Made by a program: the position numbers and the translations under genes. From Zoogloea dura (lineage in GTDB: Bacteria; Pseudomonadota; Gammaproteobacteria; Burkholderiales; Rhodocyclaceae): a stretch of 64,000 bases of DNA. The stretch's first letter is position 1; every line of letters starts with the position of its first letter. Of the stretch, positions 43,874 through 50,748 are shown in pieces. Location: positions 1 to 64,000 of the forward strand of contig NZ_JABBGA010000008.1 in NCBI RefSeq assembly GCF_012927165.1, read 5' to 3'. Below the pieces are notes generated by a model, which was given only the letters and a program-made list of their open reading frames with translations, did no database searches and was not told the DNA's origin.

Positions 43874-44791
43874 GTGAGCCGCTGCGTCCTGCCTGCATCT
43901 GTCCAGGTCGTGGAGCGGGGCTGGCTGTCTGCCAACAACGTGATCCTGCGCGACGGGGACGAGGCCACCCTGATCGACAGCGGCTACGTCAGCCATGCCG
44001 CGCAGACCGTCGCGCTGCTGCGCGAGGCGCTGGATGGCTGCGCCCTGGCGCGCCTCATCAACACCCACTCCCACTCCGACCACATCGGCTGCAACGCCGC
44101 CGTGCAGCGCGCCTTCGGCTGCCGCATCGGCGTACCCGAGGGCATGGCCGGGGCCGTTGAGCGCTGGGACGAGGAAGCCCTGTTGCTCAGCGTCGCGGCC
44201 CAGCAGGGCGAGCCCTTCCAGTCCGACTTCACCCTGTCGGCCGGCGAGCGCCTGGTGATGGGGGGGCTGGAGTGGCAGGCCCTGCCGGCCCCCGGCCACG
44301 ACATGGACGCGCTGGTCTTCCACGCCCCGGATGCCCGCCTGCTGATCTCCGGCGATGCCCTGTGGCGGGACGGTTTCGGCATCCTGTTTGCCGAGGTGAT
44401 CGGCAGCGGAGGCGGTATCGAGGCCGTGCGCGCCACCCTCGAGGCCATCGCCCGGCTGCCCGTGGACCGGGTCATCCCGGGCCATGGCGCACCCTTTGTT
44501 GAAGTGGACGAAGCCCTTGCCGCCGCCTTCTCGCGTCTGCGGGCCTTCGAGGAGGACGGCGCGCGCATGGCCCGCAACGCCATCCGCGCCTGCATCACCT
44601 TCATGCTGCTGGAGCGGCGCAGCATGGCGGTGGACGAATTGCCGGCCTATCTCGATCGCGTCCATCTCTACCGTGAGGCCAACCGCCGCTTCCTGGGCCT
44701 GAGCCCCGAGGCCCTCGCCGACTGGCTGGTGGCCGATCTGGTGCGCGCCGGCGTGGTTTCCCGCGAGGGGGGCCGGCTGATCGTGACCTGA
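43874..44791 (+). CDS. MBL-fold metallo-hydrolase
   Basis: This 305-residue hydrolase has the metal motif THSHSDHIG, a ligand aspartate in LISGDALWRDG and a final histidine in PGHGAP, plus a C-terminal winged-helix-like extension as in some LACTB2-like proteins. The substrate is unknown. The start is GTG at 43874, 10 bases after the DUF1289 stop, since no ATG aligns. It is the last gene of the plus-strand run. Confidence 0.83.
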   Translation: MSRCVLPASVQVVERGWLSANNVILRDGDEATLIDSGYVSHAAQTVALLREALDGCALARLINTHSHSDHIGCNAAVQRAFGCRIGVPEGMAGAVERWDEEALLLSVAAQQGEPFQSDFTLSAGERLVMGGLEWQALPAPGHDMDALVFHAPDARLLISGDALWRDGFGILFAEVIGSGGGIEAVRATLEAIARLPVDRVIPGHGAPFVEVDEALAAAFSRLRAFEEDGARMARNAIRACITFMLLERRSMAVDELPAYLDRVHLYREANRRFLGLSPEALADWLVADLVRAGVVSREGGRLIVT

Positions 44792-44867
44792 TTGAATAAA
44801 CCGTTACTTTCCATGTAAAAGGGGGCCGACGCGGCGAGGGAAGTTGTTTATCCTTGCCGGGCGGGTC

Positions 44868-44900
44868 GTGACGAGGCGTCACATTTGGCGTCACATTTTC
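44868..44900. repeat. GTGACG/CGTCAC repeats upstream of rapZ
   Basis: GTGACG at 44868 is followed by CGTCAC at 44877 and again at 44889, each of the latter in a ggcgtcacattt context. The set makes one inverted and one direct repeat in the leader of rapZ. It could be a regulator site. Confidence 0.4.
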
Positions 44901-44946
44901 CCTGCAGGCTGACGCAGAGATCGGCCGCTCCCCTACAGGTACTCTC

Positions 44947-45789
44947 ATGCAACTCGTTCTGATCAGCGGTCTTTCCGGTTCCGGCAAGAGCGTCGCCCTC
45001 AATGTCATGGAAGACAGCGGGCATTACGTGGTCGACAACCTCCCGGCGGCGCTGCTGCCGCAACTGGTGTCACATCTCCGGGGCGCGGGTTACCAGCGCA
45101 TCGCGGTGGCGGTGGATGTGCGCTCCGGCGCCAGCATCGCCGCCGTGCCGCGGCAGGTCGAGGCCCTGCGGGCGATGGTCAGTGACCTGCGCTTCCTGTT
45201 CCTGGATGCCCGCGACGACGTGCTGATCGCCCGCTTCTCCGAGACCCGCCGGCGCCACCCCCTGGGCGACGAGTGCAGCACCCTCGGCGAGGCCATCGCC
45301 CGCGAGCGCGAAGCCCTGGCCCTGATCGCCGAACTCGGCCAGCGCATCGACACCAGCGACCTGGCCGCCAACACCCTGCGCAACTGGGTCAAGAGCTTCG
45401 TCGGCCTCGAACCGAGCAGCCAGATCACCGTGCTGTTCGAGTCCTTCGGCTTCAAGCACGGCCTGCCGCTGGATGCCGACCTGGTGTTCGACGTGCGCTG
45501 CCTGCCCAACCCCCATTACGATCCGCTGTTGCGCCCGCTGACCGGCAAGGATGGCCCGGTCATCGATTTCCTGTGCAAACACGAGGAAGTGGGGCAGATG
45601 GTGGACGACATCTACCGCTTCGTCGCCTCCTGGCTGCCGTCCTACGTCAATGACAACCGCAGCTACCTGACCATCGCCATCGGCTGCACCGGCGGCCAGC
45701 ACCGCTCGGTGTACATCGCCGAGAAGCTGGCCGAGCAGTTCCGGGAGACCGCCCGCGTCCAGGTGCGGCACCGTTCCTTGAAGGCGTGA
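44947..45789 (+). CDS. rapZ: RapZ, RNase adapter / nucleotide-binding protein
   Basis: This 280-residue P-loop protein has Walker A as GLSGSGKSVAL near the N terminus and the C-terminal sensing domain (GCTGGQHRSVYIAEKLA). In enterobacteria RapZ guides RNase E to a small RNA that controls glucosamine-6-phosphate synthase. In Betaproteobacteria it usually sits near regulatory PTS genes, and here those lie 6 kb away. HPr kinase is not seen next to it. Its stop codon overlaps the next start as GTGA. Confidence 0.93.
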   Translation: MQLVLISGLSGSGKSVALNVMEDSGHYVVDNLPAALLPQLVSHLRGAGYQRIAVAVDVRSGASIAAVPRQVEALRAMVSDLRFLFLDARDDVLIARFSETRRRHPLGDECSTLGEAIAREREALALIAELGQRIDTSDLAANTLRNWVKSFVGLEPSSQITVLFESFGFKHGLPLDADLVFDVRCLPNPHYDPLLRPLTGKDGPVIDFLCKHEEVGQMVDDIYRFVASWLPSYVNDNRSYLTIAIGCTGGQHRSVYIAEKLAEQFRETARVQVRHRSLKA

Positions 45790-46376
45790 GCGCCGCCCGG
45801 CCGCCCGAAGGCGCTCGCACCGCAGCCCGTGAGGGCGGAGGTCGTCCGGCCGCCGCCCGGCCGCCCGAAGGCGCTCGCACCGCAGCCCGTGAGGGCGGAG
45901 GTCGTCCGGCCGCCGCCCGGCCGCCCGAAGGCGCTCGCACCGAAGCCCGTAAGGGCGGAGGTCGTCCAGTCATTGGCGGGTCCGCCCTGCGCAGCTGGCT
46001 GGCCGCTTGGGCGGCCTGCCTGCGGGGCGGGGATGTGCTGGTGCTGATCGCCGCGCTCGGCGTGTGCGTGGCCTCGGCCCTGAGCCTGTGGCAGGGCGGG
46101 CGACCCGACAAGGCGGTGATCAAGGCGGGCGGGCGCACCTTTGCCGAAGTGGCCTTGTCTGCTCCCGCGCTCATCGAGGTGCCGGGGCCCCTGGGCACCA
46201 CCCGCATCGAGATCCAGCCGGGCCGCGCGCGCGTGGCCTCCGACCCCGGGCCGCGCCAGTACTGCGTGCGCCAGGGCTGGCTGAGCACCGCCGGCGCGGT
46301 GGCCATCTGTGCGCCCAACCAGGTCAGCCTGGCCCTCTCCGGGCGCCGTGCCGACTATGACTCCCTTGCCTACTGA
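45786..46376 (+). CDS. NusG domain II membrane protein (EetA-like) with repeat extension
   Basis: This 196-residue protein has a repetitive, basic N-terminal extension (about residues 2-60, three 20-residue copies of an ARPPEGARTAAREGGGRP unit). One membrane helix (about 80-100) and a C-terminal NusG_II domain follow (VIKAGGRTFAEVAL, RQYCVRQGWLS, AICAPNQVSLAL) with two cysteines. NusG_II/Gx pairs resemble EetA/EetB of flavin-based extracellular electron transfer. The only in-frame start before the helix is the GTG at 45786, which overlaps the rapZ stop. The next gene overlaps its end by 20 bases. Confidence 0.78.
   Translation: MSAARPPEGARTAAREGGGRPAAARPPEGARTAAREGGGRPAAARPPEGARTEARKGGGRPVIGGSALRSWLAAWAACLRGGDVLVLIAALGVCVASALSLWQGGRPDKAVIKAGGRTFAEVALSAPALIEVPGPLGTTRIEIQPGRARVASDPGPRQYCVRQGWLSTAGAVAICAPNQVSLALSGRRADYDSLAY
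45791..45967. repeat. Three tandem 60-bp repeats inside the NusG_II gene
   Basis: The unit begins cgccgcccggccgcccgaag. Copies 1 (45791-45850) and 2 (45851-45910) are identical. Copy 3 (45911-45967) has two substitutions and a diverged end. The period of 60 keeps the reading frame. Confidence 0.95.
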
Positions 46377-46959
46377 CGACTCCCGGGATGCCCGGGGCGG
46401 CCCGACTCCTTCCGGGGAGCGCGTGCTGCGGGCCACCGCGGACGATCACCGGATCGCCCGCCATGCGGCGGCGGCGATCGTCCTGACGGTGGCGGAGGCG
46501 GCCTTGCCGCTGCCGCTGCCGGGGGTCAAGCCGGGGCTGGCCAACATCATCACCCTGGTGGTGCTGGCGCGCTGGGGCTGGCGCGAGGCGGCATGGGTCG
46601 CCCTGCTGCGGGTGCTGGTGGGCAGCCTGCTGCTGGGGCAGTTCCTGGCGCCGGGCTTCTTCCTGAGCCTGGCCGGCAGCCTGCTCAGCCTGGTGGTGCT
46701 GGGGGCGGCGGCGCAGCTGCCGGGGCGCTGGTTCGGGCCGGTCAGTCAGAGCGTGCTGGCGGCCTTTGCCCACATTGGCGGTCAGCTGGTGGTGGCCCGC
46801 TTATGGCTGGTTCCCCACGACGGGGTCTTCTACCTGGTGCCGGTGTTCGCCCTGGCGGCGACCGTCTTCGGTCTGGTCAATGGCTTGATCGCCGCGCGGC
46901 TGCTGCAAGAGGAGTTGGAGTCCTCAGCGTCGGCGACGGCGGGAGCGCGCCAGGGATAA
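46357..46959 (+). CDS. Gx transporter family membrane protein (EetB-like)
   Basis: This 200-residue membrane protein has a hydrophilic head of about 35 residues and about five to six helices. It matches the Gx-transporter/heptaprenyl diphosphate synthase component I-like family (LPGVKPGLANIITLVVLARWG, LLRVLVGSLLLGQF, FAHIGGQLVVARL). Genes of this type pair with NusG_II proteins, as here, and with ApbE in flavin-based electron-transfer loci. Its 3' end overlaps the convergent RNase H gene by 36 bases. Confidence 0.83.
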   Translation: MTPLPTDDSRDARGGPTPSGERVLRATADDHRIARHAAAAIVLTVAEAALPLPLPGVKPGLANIITLVVLARWGWREAAWVALLRVLVGSLLLGQFLAPGFFLSLAGSLLSLVVLGAAAQLPGRWFGPVSQSVLAAFAHIGGQLVVARLWLVPHDGVFYLVPVFALAATVFGLVNGLIAARLLQEELESSASATAGARQG

Positions 46960-47412
46960 GGGGACCAGGGCCGGCTTGTCGGGCAGCCCCAGGGCCGCGC
47001 GGGACAGGCGGTCGGCGTCGCCGTTGCGATGGCGTGGCACCCATTCGATACGTACTTCATCGAAGCCCTGCAGGCTGAATGCGAGGGGCTCGAGCAGGGC
47101 GGTCAGGCGGGGGATGGCGGTGCGGGCCGATCCGAGCAGGTGGCGTACCGCGAAGTCACTGTCGCCACGGATCACCACCCGTCGGGCGCCTGCCTGGTGC
47201 GCGGCGTCCACGGCCCTTTGCAGGGCCAGCAACTCGGCCGTGTTGTTGCAGCCGCCCGCCGCGGCCAGCTCCGAGACTTCGATCCGTTCGCCGGCCGGCC
47301 CCAGCAGCACGGCACCCAGGCCGATGCGCCCCGGGTTCGGGCTGGCCGAGCCGTCGAACCAGAGCTGCCAGGCATCCGGCCAGAGCGGAGCGGGCGGGCG
47401 GGGCGGCAGCAT
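46924..47412 (-). CDS. RNase H family protein
   Basis: This 162-residue RNase H-fold nuclease carries the four acidic catalytic positions in FDGSASPNPG, NNTAELLAL, RGDSDFAV and RNGDADRLSR. It should cleave the RNA strand of RNA-DNA hybrids or act on related substrates. The basic C-terminal tail (SLARSRRRRR) is unusual. The ATG at 47412 leaves a short proline-rich head. It overlaps the tail of the Gx-transporter gene on the opposite strand. Confidence 0.82.
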   Translation of the reverse strand: MLPPRPPAPLWPDAWQLWFDGSASPNPGRIGLGAVLLGPAGERIEVSELAAAGGCNNTAELLALQRAVDAAHQAGARRVVIRGDSDFAVRHLLGSARTAIPRLTALLEPLAFSLQGFDEVRIEWVPRHRNGDADRLSRAALGLPDKPALVPLSLARSRRRRR

Positions 47413-47450
47413 GGTGGGCAGGCCCTGGCTACGGAGCGCCGCGGCCAGCC

Positions 47451-48320
47451 TCAGGCCTTGCCGAGCAGGGCAGACAGGTCGAGGCGCCCGTCCTTCACCG
47501 GCGGGCACCACAGATAGGTGCCGGTGACCGGCCGGGTGAAGCGGAACAAGGCGTCCACGATCCCGTCCTCCAGCCCGACCATGCGCCGCATCTGGGCCTG
47601 GAAGGCATCCACGCTATGGCCGAAGGCCACGAACATCAGGCCGGCATCCTTGCCTTCAACCCAGGGCATGGAGCGGCGCAGCACGAAGGCCTCCGGGCTG
47701 AAGCTCTCCTGGGCGGTGCGCTTCACATGGGCGGATGCGGGGGCGTCGTCGAGTTCCTCGTTGTCGGAACGGCGGCGGCCGATGCAGTCGTCGCGCTCCT
47801 CGGGCTGCATGGCTTCGAAGTGCTTGAAGTTGTGTACCCAGCGCTGCACGGCGACGAAGCTGGAGCCGTCGGCAGCGATGGCTGCGGCAAGCGCTGCTTC
47901 ACCCTCCGGGTTCTCGGTACCGTCCTCGTAGCCGCTCAGGTCGCGCCCGCCGGCATGCTTGAAGCCGTCGATGGACTCTTCCAGGCGGAACACCGGCGCC
48001 AGGGCTGCTTCCAGGCGGCGTGCGCGGTGCAGCAGTTCGCCCCGGTCGTCACCGCGCAGCCACAGCCACAGGGCGACAGGGGTGGAGGGGATGTCCACGC
48101 CGGGACCGGCGAGGGGCGGAAAGGGCTTCAGCCCCGCCACCTTGCGGCCGAGAGCCGATACGGGGGCCAGGCCGATGCCGGCCACGCTGCGGTCGCCATC
48201 CACCAGCCCCTGCAGGACGGCGAGGCCGGCGGCCACGTCGCTGTCGGGCTCCAGGGAGAAGGCGAGATAGCGGGAGAGGGGGGGCAAGGGCTGAAGAATG
48301 CCGGCTTGCGCTTGGCTCAT
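47451..48320 (-). CDS. Dyp-type haem peroxidase
   Basis: This 289-residue dye-decolourising peroxidase oxidises phenolic and dye substrates with hydrogen peroxide. The GXXDG signature is GYEDGTEN, with the distal aspartate. The proximal histidine is expected in QRWVHNFKHF. No signal peptide is present, so it should be cytoplasmic or encapsulated; no encapsulin gene is adjacent. The ATG at 48320 follows a good upstream region. An 84-bp tandem repeat lies just upstream. Confidence 0.92.
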   Translation of the reverse strand: MSQAQAGILQPLPPLSRYLAFSLEPDSDVAAGLAVLQGLVDGDRSVAGIGLAPVSALGRKVAGLKPFPPLAGPGVDIPSTPVALWLWLRGDDRGELLHRARRLEAALAPVFRLEESIDGFKHAGGRDLSGYEDGTENPEGEAALAAAIAADGSSFVAVQRWVHNFKHFEAMQPEERDDCIGRRRSDNEELDDAPASAHVKRTAQESFSPEAFVLRRSMPWVEGKDAGLMFVAFGHSVDAFQAQMRRMVGLEDGIVDALFRFTRPVTGTYLWCPPVKDGRLDLSALLGKA

Positions 48321-48387
48321 GGTGGTCTCCGGAGACAGTGCGGACAATGCCCGCGATGATAGATCAATCCCGTAACCGTTGTAGGGG

Positions 48388-48786
48388 AGCGTCGATTGCC
48401 AATGGCAGCGCGTCCATCGTCAATGGATGGCCATCGGGAAGCAATGGCGGGTCTGCTGGAAGCAATGGACGAGCGTCGATTGCCAATGGCAGCACGTCGA
48501 TCGTCAATGGATGGCCGTCGAGAAGCAATGGCGGGTCTGCTGGAAGCAATGGACGAGCGTCGATTGCCAATGGCAGCGCGTCGATCGTCAATGGCGGGCC
48601 GTCGGGAAGCAATGGCGGGTCTGCCGGAAGCAATGGACGAGCGTCGATTGCCAATGGCAGCGCGTCGATCGTCAATGGCGGGCCGTCGGGAAGCAATGGC
48701 GGGTCTGCCGGAAGCAATGGACGAGCGTCGATTGCCAATGGCAGCGCGTCGATCGTCAATGGCGGGCCGTCGGTAAGCAATCGACG
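48388..48786. repeat. 84-bp minisatellite, about 4.75 copies
   Basis: Copies start at 48388, 48472, 48556, 48640 and 48724 (the last partial), each beginning agcgtcgattgccaatggc. Inside each unit, aatgg recurs about every 21 bases, so the 84-bp unit is itself four diverged 21-mers. Copies 3 to 5 are almost identical, while copies 1 and 2 share other variants (atggatggcc in place of atggcgggcc), which points to recent expansion. The period is a multiple of three and at least five reading frames stay open. It fills most of the 504-base gap 48321-48824, and I see no convincing gene there. Confidence 0.95.
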
Positions 48787-48824
48787 GCCTGCCATTGCAT
48801 GTGGAGGGGCGGTTTCCGCTGAGC

Positions 48825-49412
48825 TCAGGCCCGGCCGAGGCGGTAGAGGGCCACGCTGGCGAGGAAGTTGGGTTCCTCGGTGATGACCTTGTCTTCGTCG
48901 AAGGCCAGCCGTTCGCGGATGGCGATGCCTTCCTGCTCGCACAGGGTGTCGAAGTCTGCGATGGTGAAGAAGCGCACGTTGGGCGTGTCGTACCACTGGT
49001 AGGGCAGGTTCTTCGAGACCGGCATGTGGCCATTGAGGATGGCCTGGCGGTGGCGCCAGTAGGCGAAGTTGGGGAAGCTCACCACGGCCTCGCGGCCGAC
49101 CCGCAGCATCTCGCGCAGGATGCCCTGGGTGTTGCGCATGGCCTGCAGCGACAGGCTCATGATGACGTGGTCGAAGAAGCCGTCGTCGAAGCCGGCGAGG
49201 CCTTGCTCCATGTCGATCTGGATCACGTTGATGCCGTTGCGGGCGCAGGCGACGATGCGCTCGGGGTCGTTCTCCACCCCGTAGCCGCGCACCTGGCGCA
49301 CCTCGCCCAGGTAGCGCAGCAGGCTGCCGTCGCCGCAGCCCAGGTCGAGGATGCGCTCGCCGGGCTCGATCCAGTTGGCGATCACGTCGTAGTCGTAGCG
49401 TTGGAAGCTCAT
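48825..49412 (-). CDS. metW: Methionine biosynthesis protein MetW
   Basis: This 195-residue Rossmann methyltransferase-like protein has motif I ILDLGCGDGSLLRYL and the MetW hallmark QGILREMLRVGREAVVSFPNF. MetW partners MetX in many proteobacteria; the pair activates homoserine for methionine synthesis, and MetW is thought to assist MetX. It starts 10 bases after metX and shares its riboswitch-controlled transcript. Confidence 0.95.
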   Translation of the reverse strand: MSFQRYDYDVIANWIEPGERILDLGCGDGSLLRYLGEVRQVRGYGVENDPERIVACARNGINVIQIDMEQGLAGFDDGFFDHVIMSLSLQAMRNTQGILREMLRVGREAVVSFPNFAYWRHRQAILNGHMPVSKNLPYQWYDTPNVRFFTIADFDTLCEQEGIAIRERLAFDEDKVITEEPNFLASVALYRLGRA

Positions 49413-49422
49413 CGATCCGCCC

Positions 49423-50544
49423 TCAGATCCGGATGTTGTCGATGTAGGCCCGCAGCACCGCATGGTACTGGGCGTCGTCGAGCAGGAAGGAGTCGTGGCC
49501 GGCCGGACAGTCGATCTCGGCGTAGCTCACCCGCCGGTCGCTGTGCATCAGGGCATAGACGATCTCGCGGCTGCGCGACGGGGCAAAGCGCCAGTCGGTG
49601 GTGAAGGACACCACCAGGTAATCGGCGGTGGCACGGGACAGGGCCGCCACCAGGTCGCCGCTGTAGTCGAAGGCCGGGTCGTAGTAGTCGAGGGCCTTGG
49701 TGGTCAGCAGATAGGTGTTGGCGTCGAAGTAGCCGGCGAACTTGTCGCCCTGGTAACGCAGGTAGGACTCGATCTCGAATTCCACGTCGTAGCTGAACAC
49801 CGGCTTGTCGTGACGCAGGCTGCGACCGAATTTCTGGTCCATCGAGTCGTCCGACAGGTAGGTGATGTGGCCGACCATGCGCGCCAGGGCCAGGCCGCGG
49901 GTGGGCACCACGCCGTGCTCGTAGTAGTGGCCGCCGTGGAACTCCGGATCCTTGAGGATGGCCTGGCGGGCCACCTCGTTGAAGGCGATGTTCTGGGCGG
50001 TGAGCTTGGGCGCCGAGGCGATCACCAGGGCATGGCCGACCCGCTCCGGGTATTGGAGGGTCCAGGACAGGGCCTGCATGCCGCCCAGGCTGCCGCCGAC
50101 GACGGCGGCGAAGCGTTCGATGCCGAGCAGGTCGGCCAGGCGGGCCTGGGCATCCACCCAGTCCTCCACCGTGACGAACGGAAAGTCGGCGCCCCACGGC
50201 TTGCCGGTGGCCGGATTGGTGCTGTTGGGCCCCGAGCTGCCATAACAGCCGCCCAGGTTGTTCACCCCGATCACGAAGAAGCGCCCGGTGTCGAGGGGCT
50301 TGCCCGGCCCGACCAGGTTGTCCCACCAGCCTACCGCGCCGCTGTCGGCATGCACGCCGGCCACGTGATGGGAGCCGGAAAGGGCGTGACAGACCAGCAC
50401 CGCATTGCTGCGGCTGGCGTTGAGGGTGCCGTAGGTTTCGTAAACGAGGTCGTACTCGGGCAGTACACCGCCGCTCTTGAGGGGCAGGGGGGTGTTGAAG
50501 TGGGCCGTCTGGGGCGCCACGATTCCAACGGATTGTTCTGTCAT
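49423..50544 (-). CDS. metX: Homoserine O-acyltransferase MetX
   Basis: This 373-residue alpha/beta-hydrolase-fold enzyme transfers an acyl group from acyl-CoA to homoserine. The nucleophilic serine lies in [12 protein letters not shown], the triad aspartate is expected in [10 protein letters not shown], and the histidine is in that same segment. Whether it uses acetyl-CoA or succinyl-CoA cannot be told from what I can see; in proteobacteria with MetW, succinyl transfer is frequent. The leader carries a promoter, a SAM-II-like riboswitch and a terminator. Confidence 0.94.
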   Translation of the reverse strand: MTEQSVGIVAPQTAHFNTPLPLKSGGVLPEYDLVYETYGTLNASRSNAVLVCHALSGSHHVAGVHADSGAVGWWDNLVGPGKPLDTGRFFVIGVNNLGGCYGSSGPNSTNPATGKPWGADFPFVTVEDWVDAQARLADLLGIERFAAVVGGSLGGMQALSWTLQYPERVGHALVIASAPKLTAQNIAFNEVARQAILKDPEFHGGHYYEHGVVPTRGLALARMVGHITYLSDDSMDQKFGRSLRHDKPVFSYDVEFEIESYLRYQGDKFAGYFDANTYLLTTKALDYYDPAFDYSGDLVAALSRATADYLVVSFTTDWRFAPSRSREIVYALMHSDRRVSYAEIDCPAGHDSFLLDDAQYHAVLRAYIDNIRI

Positions 50545-50565
50545 CTCACTTTCGTCCGGAAAACG

Positions 50566-50598
50566 AAAAACCCAGCCGGCGAACGGTCGCGGACTGGG
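50566..50598 (-). terminator. Riboswitch expression-platform terminator before metX
   Basis: On the minus strand CCCAG and CTGGG close a GC-rich hairpin (GCGA and TCGC pair inside) followed by five T residues. It lies between the SAM-II-like aptamer and the metX start, so ligand binding could favour termination. Confidence 0.75.
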
Positions 50599-50605
50599 CT
50601 GCCGT

Positions 50606-50661
50606 CGCTTTAGCCGTACTTGTAAAGCGCCCGCAAGCTGAAGGGTTCAAATCGGCGCTGA
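50606..50661 (-). promoter_or_regulatory. SAM-II-like riboswitch upstream of metX
   Basis: On the minus strand, arms AGCGCC and GGCGCU form the P1 helix. Its loop holds GAUUUGAACC and GCUUGC, and UUUACAAGUACGGCUAAAGC follows. GAUUU, CUUGC and GCUAAA are the conserved landmarks of the SAM-II (metA/metX) aptamer as I recall them, and they occur here in the right order and spacing. The element precedes a terminator and metX, a typical target of this riboswitch class. Confidence 0.8.
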
Positions 50662-50667
50662 GGCAAA

Positions 50668-50697
50668 AGATTAGCGCGATGCGCGGCTCCAAGTCAA
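50668..50697 (-). promoter_or_regulatory. Candidate sigma-70 promoter for metX
   Basis: On the minus strand, TTGACT (50697-50692) and TAATCT (50673-50668) are separated by 18 bases. The expected transcription start falls at the first base of the aptamer. Confidence 0.5.
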
Positions 50698-50748
50698 ACC
50701 CGGTAACGACGGGCCGGGACGTCGGCGCGCCGTTGCCGGTGTTGCGGC

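Noticed and set aside
48388-48786. CRISPR array
   Set aside because: The units are contiguous with no unique spacers, so it is a tandem repeat; no cas genes are present. The 60-bp repeats at 45791-45967 are rejected for the same reason.
48349-48883. Possible gene over the 84-bp minisatellite (about 177 residues, plus strand)
   Set aside because: Several frames stay open only because the repeat period is a multiple of three; there is no ribosome-binding site and the end overlaps metW antisense.
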